A stretch of 64,000 bases of DNA. It comes from Coniferiporia sulphurascens. Its lineage: Eukaryota > Basidiomycota > Agaricomycetes > Hymenochaetales > Hymenochaetaceae. Made by a program: the position numbers and the translations under genes. The DNA is taken from the NCBI GenBank assembly GCA_002794785.1, contig NBBA01000009.1:62001-126000 (forward strand). Direction: 5' to 3'. Of the stretch, positions 34,526-44,500 are shown piece after piece; the stretch's first letter is position 1, and every line of letters begins with the position of its first letter. The notes beneath the pieces are model-generated. The model had not been told where the DNA came from. It made no database searches and saw only the letters and a program-made list of their open reading frames with translations.

Positions 34526-35030
34526 CACTGGAGCAGGGCTGCCAGGAAGTGGGTGCTGCCACTGGTGAAGCCACTGCTGCTGCTGCATCGGAGGGGACAG
34601 GGGGGCTGAAGGCTGTATGTGTCACTTCTTATTTTATTTTTAAATCTCTGCTTTGGAGGAACTTGAGCTTATGAATTGCAAATTGGGCAGTACCTGCACC
34701 AGGATAGCAAGCATGTCCTCGAGTGCCTGCAGAAATCACTACACATTGCGAACTCTGCAACAGAGGATATTGTAACCGTGCAACTCTACTGTGACGCTCT
34801 CGACCAGTACCTCTACCACCTGGACCACAACGTTCCAGCAGTAAGCAATCCAAGTAGATTTCATAGTTTTGTTTTCTGCCACTTGCCTGTGTCCCTGTTT
34901 CCCCATTTCCATGTTTCCCTGTTTTTATCAACACCGTTGACTCTGTTTCTGTTTGTTTTTTCCTCCCTTCTTTTTCCCTTCTCTTTATTTGATATTGTTT
35001 TTGAATTGTGTGTAGACATCGATCAATTGA
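34522..35030 (+). pseudogene. VPS35: VPS35 exons, block 3 (C-terminal)
   Basis: After the TSD the exon continues EALEQGCQEVGAATGEA to GGLKA (end 34614). Then a 76-bp intron (34615-34690, GTATGT...GGGCAG) and an exon 34691-34840 (YLHQDSKHVLECLQ ... YLYHLDHNVPA). A GTAAGC donor follows at 34841, with a candidate acceptor at 35015. The next exon then reads only TSIN before TGA at 35028, whereas the family usually continues with a VNSLVELI-type segment. The true C-terminus is uncertain. A different frame just downstream (about 35020-35180) stays open in parts and could be the remnant. Confidence 0.7.
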
Positions 35031-36325
35031 GCATCACGGGAAGGTGTCTGCTGTTGTGCTTAATATATATTTAGCGGATCATCTTATGCTTTTTTTAGAC
35101 CTCTCCATCTGTTTCCGCCCCTCAGAGCCAAAGCTGAAGCCGAGATCAGAGTAAGAATTAGAGACACAGAAGACCAAGATGCATGATTTCTTTTGGGAGG
35201 GGGGTGGTGCATTACTCCCAAGAAGGTAGTGGGTACAGTACGGTACAGTACAGTACTAACAAGATAGTGTGAGCTATTGTATAAAGGACATATGGTATGG
35301 GTGATGGATGGTGGGCAGAGACAAGGTGGATGTTACAAGTAGGCAAGTAGACGTAGCGTGGGGGATATAGTATATAGTGTGTAATGCATTCATAATCAGT
35401 CATTCATACTTGCTTTCCATATGTTGGGGGGAGGCGAAGCAGGGCAGGATAATACTAACTATGCAGAGACCAAATCCAATGTGCATGTCATAGGCAACTA
35501 AGCAACATTGAGCACTGTCCATAGTTCAGTATCATAATACTCCAATCATTTGAGGACTTGGGACTGAAAAAATAGTTCAAAATATTCTGAAATACTCAAA
35601 GTACTCAAAAATAGCTATAATACTTATCAGAAGGTAATATAGTGCTATATACTTCTATATAGTATTATTTGAGCAGTATATAGTACTATATACTGCTATA
35701 TAGCACTATTAGGCCACTATATAGTGCTATATAGTGCTATATATGCTATATTATCTCAAAAGCAACAAAATAGTCCTATTTAATGCTATATAATGCTATA
35801 TAGTTATCCTGCCACACTATATAGCATTTGGGCTTTTCCTGATATGGCGGAAATACTTGTCAGGAATCCCCTCATTTTTCCGATCATTTTCCATATTTTT
35901 ACTTATTTTTCCCATCATTATTCATCGACTTACTGCATTAGGATTCCTGACATACGCGCACATGATCAGCAGTCACATGGTAGTTGGTATATAGTCACAT
36001 GACACAGTGTGCTGACTGATACTATACAGTAGCACTGCTTCAGTTCCCACGAGGGGCTGGGAGCTTATAAACCCAACCTTTTTGCTGTAGCAAGGTTTCC
36101 CACTTTTGACCTCTTGTGGATTCCTTTCAGGCAAGTGTAGTAGATAGTGATTAGGGTACTGAATATTGACTTGTGGATTCCTTGCAGTTGCAAGCACTCT
36201 ATCAGTGGTTCAAAGTTTGCAGGTCTTGAGCTTATAATTGATTATTTGATCTCATCATTTGTGCTGCAAGTTGTGACAATACTGGCCAAGGAGGAGGGGA
36301 CAGGAGGTCTGGAGCGACAAAGGGC
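35031..36325. other. AT-rich non-coding region between VPS35 and LINE P
   Basis: I see no convincing gene in these 1.3 kb. The stretch at about 35233-35260 has overlapping GTAC units. From about 35635 to 35830 there is a dense set of TATAGTGCTATATAG-type palindromes. The rest (35835-36325) is unremarkable, with short random ORFs only. This is the only sizeable part of the window that is neither element nor VPS35. Confidence 0.6.
35635..35830. repeat. Imperfect palindromic repeats (CTATATAG / AGTGCTATATAGCACT type)
   Basis: Short self-complementary units such as CTATATAGTGCTATATAG recur many times with small changes, so the region can form cruciforms or hairpins. There is no terminal duplication that would mark a MITE. 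Confidence 0.6.
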
Positions 36326-36401
36326 ACCACTGTAGTTCAACATGGGGGAGTTTTAGCTGCCTGCACTAGTCGATGGTGGTGGTTACTGGTCAAGAAGGAT
36401 G
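36326..36401 (-). mobile_element. Inverted 5' end of LINE P
   Basis: The minus strand from 36401 down reads the complete LINE 5' end (CATCCTTCTTGACC) and about 76 nt in all, including the ORF1 ATG, and then meets the unique region. At 36402 plus-strand endonuclease sequence starts. This inverted 5' end against a 5'-truncated 3' part is the twin-priming signature. Confidence 0.7.
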
Positions 36402-38518
36402 CCTGCCCTTACTGATGAACCCTCCCCCCCCACCTGATTCTGATCCAGGAGCTGCCATGGTATCAAATCAGGCTACTGCCCTCATTCACTAACCCAGATG
36501 GGGACCTGGTATTCAATGTACTGACAATCCCTGGCTTCATCCCAGTACTCCCTCCTGCCACCCAACCCAGGGTGGTCACTTATGTATCAAGGTCCCTCCC
36601 TCAGTCTTCACAGTCAGTTGTTGGCCCCACCTCCAGTGGCACTGATGTTGTGATGGTGGAGATCCGAGGCAACCTCCTGGTTAGGGTGTGCAACTACTAT
36701 GGTATGCTGCCCCCTGACTGGGCAGAAGCCAGACTGGGGTACCCAGGTGAGTCGTTCCTATTCTCTCTCCCCTCGGCCCTTGCCTCCACCCTCACAGTGG
36801 CTGGTGACTTCAACTGTTGCCACCACTTGTGGTCCGAACTCGACTCTACCTGAGAAGAAGATTGCAGAGCACAACCTCTGGATGACTTTTTCAGGGAACA
36901 TGGCCATGAACTGGCCCATCCACCCGATTGCGACACCTGGCCCCTCCCAGGATGCTGATGTTGCCCAATCAACATGGTATGGGCCCCACCATCAGTTAAC
37001 CCAGAGTCCATCATGGACTCTTTCGCTAACACCCAATCGCCACTCTCCGACCATCACATTCTGTGCTGGTCCATACCAACAACACTACCCTGGCCTACAC
37101 CAACAACTTGAAAACTCGGCAATGAGGATAAGGACAGTTGGACTGAGGCCGCATTCCCAGCCCTCACAGATGCATTCGCCCTCCCAGTGGTGGATGCAGA
37201 CTCCTTAGATCTGAAGGCCAGCACCATCCTCAAAGCCATGACAGACACCCTACAACCCTTCACTGCTATCTGGTCTCCATTGAAAACAGCAGTCCTGTGG
37301 TGGTCGTCCAACTGCTGAGAACTACTGAACTCGATTCACAGTGCCTCAACCCCAATCGCTAAAGCCGCAGCAAGGCACGCCTTCAAACGGGGTGTGCGTG
37401 CAGCGAAGCAAACCTACTACTCAGAACAGGCATCAGAGGCTGACTCCTCTAACATCTGGTCATGGGCCAAGTGTGGCCTCGGCATCCACCCAACCCAAGT
37501 CCCCTTGCTCGAATGTGCAGAGGGCACCCTCACCCAGTCTGACAAAGAGAAAGGTGAGCTATTCAGATCAACATTCTTTCTGCCGCCCCCCCACTCCCAG
37601 CTGTGGGCCTCAGCCCCCTGCCTCCCCCTACCCCAGCTGCTCCACTGCTACTCTTCTCAGAGCTTACAGGAGCACTGGCCGATACATCCAACCTGTTGGC
37701 TCTGGGCCCTTCAGGGATTGGGTATCACCCCTCAAATGGGTGGTTGATGCTTATCCTGACGAGGTACTTGCACTTTTCAACGACTGCCTGTGACTGGGCC
37801 ACCACCCAGCCTGCTGGCAGATGGCAAAAGTTGTAATGCTATGGAAGCCGAACAAGAAGGACCCATTCTCCCCCTGCTCCTACCACCCTATCACCCTCAA
37901 GGAAACCTTGGGCAAGTTACTCGAAAAAATGATTGCTAACCAGCTCCAGTACCTTGCAAATGCAAGGAACTGGTTGCCACCAAACCAGTATGGAGGGCAT
38001 CAAGGCCACTCAGTCTATGATGCCACCCAGCACCTTTTACAGATCGTTGAGGGCACCCATGCGAAGGGCCTTGTTTGTTCCATTCTAGCAGTGGACATCC
38101 AGGGCTTCTTCGACTCAGTGCACCCAAGGCGACTCCACCACCAGCTGCTGGAGATGGGATGCCCGCCCAACATGGCAGCATGGTGTCTCTCCTTCATGAC
38201 AAACAGGGAAGTGGCCGTCTCGTTCAATGGCACAACCCTACCGACTGCACCCAAGCCTGACCTCAGCACCCCACAAGGGTTTCCGGTCTCACCCATCCTC
38301 TCGACAATCTTTGCTGGCATTGTAATGTGGTGCTTTCAACAGCATGGCTCACAACTACTGGCATATGTCGACGATCACCTCATTGCGTGTGTAGGCACCT
38401 CTGTCACCACTAACTGCCAATCTCTTGCAAACACATACCAGCAACTTGACTGTCTCTTTCACCAAATAGGTCTCAACATCAAACTGGCAAAGATGGAGGC
38501 CCTCCATTTCCATCTGCC

Positions 38519-39077
38519 TGTTAAGCTCAATGGTTACGCGGTGATCGACGTCGGGGCTTCCTGATCGTCGGAACTGATGGTACGGCAACGGGGCTTCCTA
38601 GATGTCGTAAGTCGAGGTAGGATCGTCGATGGGGCTTCCTGATCGGCGATGTGGACGCGGTAGGCTTCTCGTGGTGAGTCGGGTTATGACAAAGCAACTG
38701 TTGGGCAAGGAGCACACAGTAGACTGGTGGTAGCAGATAATGGGCTTGTATGAACAAAGAGCACAAGCTTAGGGCTTGTGCTACTGAAGTTACATGCTTA
38801 TATGCTACTCTATGTGTTTGCTACTGTAGCGACTTGGTTAGGTGTGTTTGCCAGACTATGGAAGGTCATGGAAACTCAAGGAAGGCCTTGGTAATACAAG
38901 TACGGTGATCAGTAAGCAAAGCATGTCATGATGGTGCAGTAAGGCGTCATCATGGCGTCTTATGGCGCAAAGTGAATGGGGATGAGTAAGACAGAGAAAT
39001 GGGGGAGTTGCGCTGACTGATGATGACGAAGAGGAAGTGAGTCAGCGCATAAGGGAAAGTAAAGGAAAATTGTAACA
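38519..39077 (-). repeat. Solo LTR, family A (minus)
   Basis: 559 bp, TGTTAAGCTC to TTGTAACA, with flanks CTGCC and CCGCC, a 5-bp TSD with one transition. It splits the RT of LINE P after HFH. Confidence 0.88.
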
Positions 39078-40910
39078 CCGCCCAGGCGACGAACCGGCTA
39101 CCACCACTGGGACACCACTGGGATCCAAATCGATGCCAACACCCTGGTCCGACCCACCAACCCCCTGTGCTGGCTGGGGATTTGGTGGGATGCGGGCCTT
39201 ACCTTCAAACCCCATGTTGAGTGCATGCACTCCAAGGGGCTCTCAACCCTGGCAGCCCTCCGCATTCTCAGCAACACCGAGAGGGGCCTTTCAGCCATCC
39301 ACCTCCACCAACTCTATACTGCCTGCATATGCACTGTCCTAGCATGGGGTGCACTGGTTTGGTACCATGGACATCAACAAAAAACCCTAGTCAACCAACT
39401 GCAGGCCATGCAGAACACTGCTTGCCATTGGATTTTGGGTGTCTACAAGGGCATGTCTCCCTATTCCACTAACTTTCTTTGCTCCACTCCCCCTTTTTCT
39501 GCTTACTTCGAGTATTTAAAGACCACTCATGCCTTGCGCCTATGGCACACCCCCCACCATGTTGGGCAGAAAAAGTTTAATCCAAATGTCAACACTCCTT
39601 TCTCCCTTTTGTTGCAGGTCCACGTCCCCCGAGTCCAATGGATCCCAGCGTACATGCACCCCCCCTGGATGGACCCCCTTGCCTTTGGGCAAGGCCACAT
39701 CGTCTTCTCAGTCCCTAGACAGCCGGTCTCTGCCAAAATGCGTAACAACTATGTCGCCCAAGCCAGGGCCTGCTGCACTGACACCTCCCTGCAGGTATTC
39801 ACTGATGGTTCTCACATTGGAAATGCCTCAGGATCTGCAATCTGCGGCATGAGGGGGCCACACTACATCAGCTCCTTCAAGCTCGCATCACCCACATGTG
39901 CAACAGCAACAGATGCCAAAATTTTCTCTCTGGCTTCTGCCCCTAGCTGGGCCACATGCCACCTCCTCCACCTGCTGCCAGACATCCAGGAGACCTTCTT
40001 CCTCTCAGACTCCCTGATGGCACTCAGCCTCTTTTGCACATGGCCCTCAGCTTCAGGGGCCCAGCTCCTCCCCCTTTGGAAGGCAGGGGTCAAGACCCTT
40101 CTTGACTCATTTCTGAATTTGACCATTCATTTCTGATGGTGCCTGGGACACGAGGCCATCCCCAGGAATGAATGGGTGGACTCCAAGGCAAAGCTAGCAA
40201 CTGAACTTCCCCCGTCTACCCTCGCCCCCTCTATCTCTGCTCTGAAGGAGGTGGCAACTTGCACCCTCAGCGAGCATTGGTCCCTCCAGCTGGCCTGCCC
40301 CCTCGCCTCAACTGCAGACAAGTACCTTTTTTAAATTATTTTAAATTATTTTAAATTATTATTATTATTCCTGCAGTATTACATAATTACAAGCTGCCCC
40401 CCCAAAGGGGGGGCCCTAACTACATAACAAAGGAGGTGCCCATCATCACGCAACACACGAAACTGAGTGGGGGACCTGCTCCCTGAAGGGTGCCAGAGTG
40501 TGGAGGTCCCCTATTAGTACAAAAACACAAAGGAGGAGGGAGGAGTACATATCGCCATGATGAAACCAACGGGTAAGAGTAGGTTAAGGAAGGAGCTTAG
40601 AATAGAGAAAGGGAGGGTGAGAGCACTGGCTGAGACATACGATGATGAGTCCAAAAGGTGGTCATAGATCAGAGAGAAAGGGTGGGAGCGCACCTGAAAG
40701 CTCCAAGAGAGCCAGGTCCAAGTCCTGGGTATGGGGTCCAAGCATACAATGCATGTAGTCCCTAAGGAGGTCCAAGTCCATATCCTCATCAGTGGGGTGG
40801 CCCTCCAACTCCATCATGGCGAAAGCCAGGCAGATGGCACCAGAAGTCCTGTCAGAGAGGCAGTTCAGATGCCCCATCAGCCTAAGCCATTGGTGCAGAA
40901 CTGGGATATG

Positions 40911-41305
40911 TGTAAGCCTAGGGGCTCACCACGATCACCCGACGCATATCTGACATGACTGCTCCGCCCCGCTTGGCAGAGCCGATGCGCAGGAACACTG
41001 CTTGACACTGCCACATCCCAACAGGCAGCATCTATCAGCCAATGTGTGGGAAGCTGCTCCAACCCGACAGGCAGTACCGACACACATGTCATACTTGGCA
41101 CATGACTAGTCGGACTCATCGGCTTGGCGCAGGAAGGATCGGAATTGGTGTGGACTGTACAGAACCATCATTACATAATGTTCCTGCTATTCCTGTCCAC
41201 TTTCCATACCTTTGTTGCCTCAGTCTATCTGACAGCAACAAAGACACCTTTGTCCTTTCTGTCTTAGGCTGAACTTCAGTGTTTCCAACTTCTGGTTGGC
41301 TTCCA
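40911..41305 (+). repeat. Solo LTR, family C
   Basis: 395 bp from TGTAAGCC to GGCTTCCA (near-inverted ends), with perfect 5-bp TSD ATATG (40906-40910, 41306-41310). Its sequence is unrelated to families A and B. Strand is arbitrary. No internal region is attached. Confidence 0.8.
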
Positions 41306-42331
41306 ATATGGTTTTCATCAGCCCATTCTGAGTGGTGGACTGGAAGGGGGATTTTGGCTGGCCACATGTGCTGAATCCATGGTAGGAAAGTTGAACACCC
41401 ACCTAAGATGTGAGCAGTCATCTGCACAGGCCATGGTGGGTGGTTGTGCCACCTGCAGTGGGAGATCAAGCTGTGCCTGTGCCAGTAGGCTGAGTTGAAG
41501 CTCAACCAGTAGCCCCCATAGGGACTGGCACAGCAGAGGACTTGTGCGACTGCAGAGAGGTGGTGGTGAGGGTGGTCCGCAGAGTGTGTGAGTAACTTTT
41601 GCGGGTGGCAGGAGGGGATGCCATGCACTGCCAGGTACTTATCGGCAGTGGAGGCGAGAGGGCAGGCCAGGGATAGTGTCCACCTTTCAACAAGAGTCTT
41701 GGTGGCAACCTCCTTGAGGGTGGAGATGGAGGGTGCAAGTTGCAAGGGGGAGAGCTCCATGGCGAGTTTTGCTTCATCATCAGCCCATTCATTCCCAGGG
41801 ACATCTGAATGACCCGGACACCACACGAAATGAATGGAGAGTCCTGGATGTGAGTCCAGAAGTGTCTCGGCCCCTGCCTTCCAAAGGTGAAGGAGGTGGG
41901 CACTGGGAACAGCAGCCCAAGTGTGGAAAAGGTTTAGAGCCATCAGCAAATTGGACAAAAAGAACAAGTCCGATGCAACAGGCAAATGGGTGAGGAGGCG
42001 GTGTGCGGCCCAGCCCAGGGTGGTTGCAAGGGAGAAGATCTCCGTGTCCGTGGCAATGGCACAGGTGGGGGAGGCAAGGCGGCGGGACCGAAGCTTGGTG
42101 AGGCCATGCATGGCACAGATTGCAGATCCCGAGGCAGTTCTGATGTGAGAGCCATTGGTGAAGACCTGGAGGTGGGGAGTGGTGCTGAGGTCTAAGGCAG
42201 CCTGCACGAACTCATCGCATGTGTCACCAGTGACTGGGAGGGAGGGGAGGGTGAAAGTGACCCATCTGCCTGTAAAGGCCAAAGGATCTGTCCAGGGGGG
42301 ATGCGTGTATGCAGGGACGGGTTGTACCCAG

Positions 42332-42840
42332 TGTTAAGCTCAACGGTTACACAATGATCGACGTCGGGGCTTCCTGATCGTCGAGGCTAGTAGTATGGCA
42401 ATGGGGCTTCCTAGATGTTGTAAGTCGAAGATGATCATCAGTGGGGCTTCCTGATCAACGATAAGTTTGCGATATGCTTCGTAGACTGGTGGTAGCAGAT
42501 AATGGGCTTGTATGAACAAAGAGCACAAGCTTAGGGCTTGTGCTACTAAAGTTACATGCTTATATGCTACTCTATGTGTTTGCTACTGTAGCGACTTGGT
42601 TAGGTATGTTTACCAGACTATGGAGGGTCATGGAAACTCAAGGAAGGCCTTGGTAATACAAGTACAGTGATCAGTAAGCAAAGCACGTCATGATGGTGCA
42701 ATAAGGCATCATCATGGCATCTTATGGCGTAAGGTGAATAAGGATGAGTAAGGCAGAGGAATGGGGGAGTTGCGCTGACTGATGATGACAAAGAGGAAGT
42801 GAGTCAGCGCAGTAGGTGAAAGTAAAGGAAAATTGTAACA
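42332..42840 (-). repeat. Solo LTR, family A (minus)
   Basis: 509 bp, TGTTAAGCTC to TTGTAACA, with perfect 5-bp TSD CCCAG (42327-42331, 42841-42845). It is about 50 bp shorter than its relatives because part of the segment after GCTTCGTAGACTGG is lost. It sits in LINE M3 at the RT/RNase H boundary. Confidence 0.92.
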
Positions 42841-43939
42841 CCCAGGGGACTCGGACCTGCAGAGAAAGGGAGAAAGGTCTATTAGTTACATTTTGAAAGT
42901 GTTTGCAGCCAATAGAGTGGGGAGTGCGCCAGAGGCATATGGAATGGGACGTTTTTAAATATTCAAAGTAAAAAGAGAGGGGAGGGACTGAGCAAAGAAA
43001 ATTAGTCAAAAAGGGTGAGGTGCATTTATAGACGCCCTGGATCCACCAGCAGGCTGTATTTTGTATGGCCTGGAGATGGGTGACCAGGGTTTTCTGGTGG
43101 CGGCCATGATACCAAACAGGGGAACCCCATGCCAGAACAGAGCAGACACAGCTGGTGTATAGTCACTGGAGGAGAAGGGTGGAGACTCTGCATTCGGTGT
43201 TGCTGAGAATGTGGAGGGCAGCAAGGGTGGAGAACGCATGCACTCCACATGGGGCTTGAAGGTGAGGCCCGGGTCCCACCAGATGCCGAGCCACCTAAGT
43301 GGCCGGGATGGTTGGATGAGGGTGTTGGGGTCGATTTGAATCCCAGCGGTGTCCCAGCCATGATAGCCTACTCTGCACTGAGGTGGGTGGAAGTGGAGTG
43401 CCTCTGTTTTGGCAGCTTCAATGTTGAGACCAATGTTGCCAAAGAGGCTGTCGAGTTGGTGATATGCATCTGCCAGACAGCAGCTGTTGGATGAGACTGA
43501 GGGGCCAACACATATTAGTAAGTGGTCATCAACATACACAAGCGCTGTGGTGCCGGCTTGGTGGAAGCACCAGAGGACCATGCCTGTGAAGATCGTTGAT
43601 AGGATGGGGGAGACAGGGGATCCCTGGGGGGTGCTGAGGTCGGGTTTGGGAGCAGTTGGGAGGGTGGTACCATCGAAGGCGACTGCAACCTGCCTGTCCA
43701 TCATGAAGGAGAGGCACCAGTCCACCATGTCAGGCAGGCAGACAAGTACCTTGTGGTTACTGGCCCCCCAACTCACCGACCTTGGAAGATCCTCACCATC
43801 TTGGTCGACCACCCCCACTCTGAGCTTACTGCAGTAGCACAGGTCCTCTGCCACACCAGTCCCTATGGGGGCTACTGGCTGAGCTTTGACTCAGCCTACC
43901 AGTGCAGGCATGGCCTGATCTCCAACTGCAGGTAGCACA

Positions 43940-44500
43940 TGTTACAATTTTCCTTTACTTTTCTCTTACTGTGCTGACTCACTTCCTCTTCGTCATCATC
44001 AGTCAGCGCAACTCCCCCATTTCTCTGCCTTACTCATCCTTATTCGCCTTGCCCCATAAGACGCCATGATGACGCCTTCTTGCACCATCATGACGTGCTT
44101 TGCTTACTGATCACCGTACTTGTATTACCAAGGACTTCCTTGAGTTTCCATGACCTTCCATTAGTCTGGTAAACACACCCAACCAAGTCGCTACAGTAGC
44201 AAACACATAGAGTAGCATATAAGCATGTAACTTCAGTAGCACAAGCCCTAAGCTTGTGCTCTTTGTTCATACAAGCCCATTATCTGCTACCACCAGTCTA
44301 CTGTGCGCCACTTGGCCATTAGTCGCTTCGTCATAACCCGACCCCGCTAAGAAGCATCTTGCGTCCACATCGCCGATCAGGAAGCCCCATTGATGATCAC
44401 CTTCGACTCATGACATCTAGGAAGCCCCATTGCCGTAACCATCAGTCCCGACGATCAGGAAGCCCCGATGTCGATCACCGCATAATCGTTGAGCTTAACA
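43940..44500 (+). repeat. Solo LTR, family A, without matching flanks
   Basis: 561 bp, TGTTACAATT to GAGCTTAACA. The left flank GCACA (LINE P) and the right flank GGAAC (Copia fragment) do not match, unlike nearly all other LTRs here. It joins two unrelated contexts, so it probably marks recombination between two LTR copies. Confidence 0.88.

Larger units (their letters stand above)
28013..35030 (+). pseudogene. VPS35: VPS35 (retromer subunit), N-terminally truncated and broken
   Basis: VPS35 is the alpha-solenoid scaffold of the retromer, which recycles receptors from endosomes to the Golgi. Family-typical stretches occur in order: EFHLYSLSPFLSTTAQL and NIKQIVIALIDRLTTYA (28016-28130), RPDLSIQDITALLVSL (about 28561), CYPDCLEYVDQILGFA (about 28630), the acidic-gap segment EELFQEEHGDISKLGE type (about 29160-29260), YEDSISDSRAQLQAV (about 30027), KLLKKPHQTTAVHLVSHMFW (about 30165) and VLECLQKSLHIANSATEDI (about 34715). 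About the first 240 residues of the family are missing. Damage: 1-nt loss in a G run near 28287, TGA at 28858, an extra AG near 29262, a solo LTR and a LINE. I am confident of the identity and of loss of function for this copy. Confidence 0.88.
40327..43737 (-). mobile_element. LINE M3 (minus), 5'-truncated in RT, inserted in LINE P
   Basis: It starts at left with an A/T-rich tail (TTTTAAATTATTTTAAATTATTATT) and ends at right inside RT. Flanks GCAGACAAGTACC at 40314-40326 and 43738-43750 form a perfect 13-bp TSD. Removing M3 rejoins LINE P in the STADKYL codons. It contains two solo LTRs (40911-41305 and 42332-42840). Confidence 0.92.
40680..43737 (-). pseudogene. ORF2 fragment of LINE M3 (RT, RNase H, C-terminal cluster)
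   Basis: Reading right to left: LPDMVDWCLSFMMDRQVAV, STPQGSPVSPIL with S for G (about 43640), YVDDHLLI (about 43535), the RT end, the LTR 42332-42840, RNase H (VFTNGSHIR at about 42160 with N for D, TDTEIFSL, WCPGHSDVPGNEWAD at about 41810), the HCRWHNHPPW ... AHILGGC cluster (about 41460-41400), the LTR 40911-41305, and the end of ORF2 (SGALPPFLSDL, about 40680). It is inactive because of truncation, the two LTRs and the altered RNase H motif. Confidence 0.78.
36402..43935 (+). pseudogene. ORF2 of LINE P, multiply interrupted
   Basis: Endonuclease: QELPWYQ, GDFNCCHHLW (about 36808), SDHHIL. RT: KPNKKDPFSP (about 37846), AVDIQGFFDSVH (about 38090), TPQGFPVSPIL (about 38267), YVDDH (about 38365). 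RNase H: VFTDGSHIG (about 39797) and FFLSDSLMAL. After M3 comes SVDH-like sequence with VLCHTSPYGGYWLSFDSAY (about 43846). Several TGA codons (for example 36851, 37790, 40135) and the insertions make it dead. Near 37735 the frame also shifts. Confidence 0.75.
36402..43939 (+). mobile_element. LINE P, 3' part, split by LTR and LINE M3
   Basis: P is seen as 36402-38518 (endonuclease, RT), 39078-40326 (RT end, RNase H) and 43751-43939 (ORF2 C-terminal region). The gaps are the solo LTR 38519-39077 and minus-strand LINE M3 (40327-43737). P ends abruptly at an LTR (43940) after the codons for SNCR. Its own 3' UTR and tail do not follow, so its right TSD cannot be checked. Confidence 0.8.
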
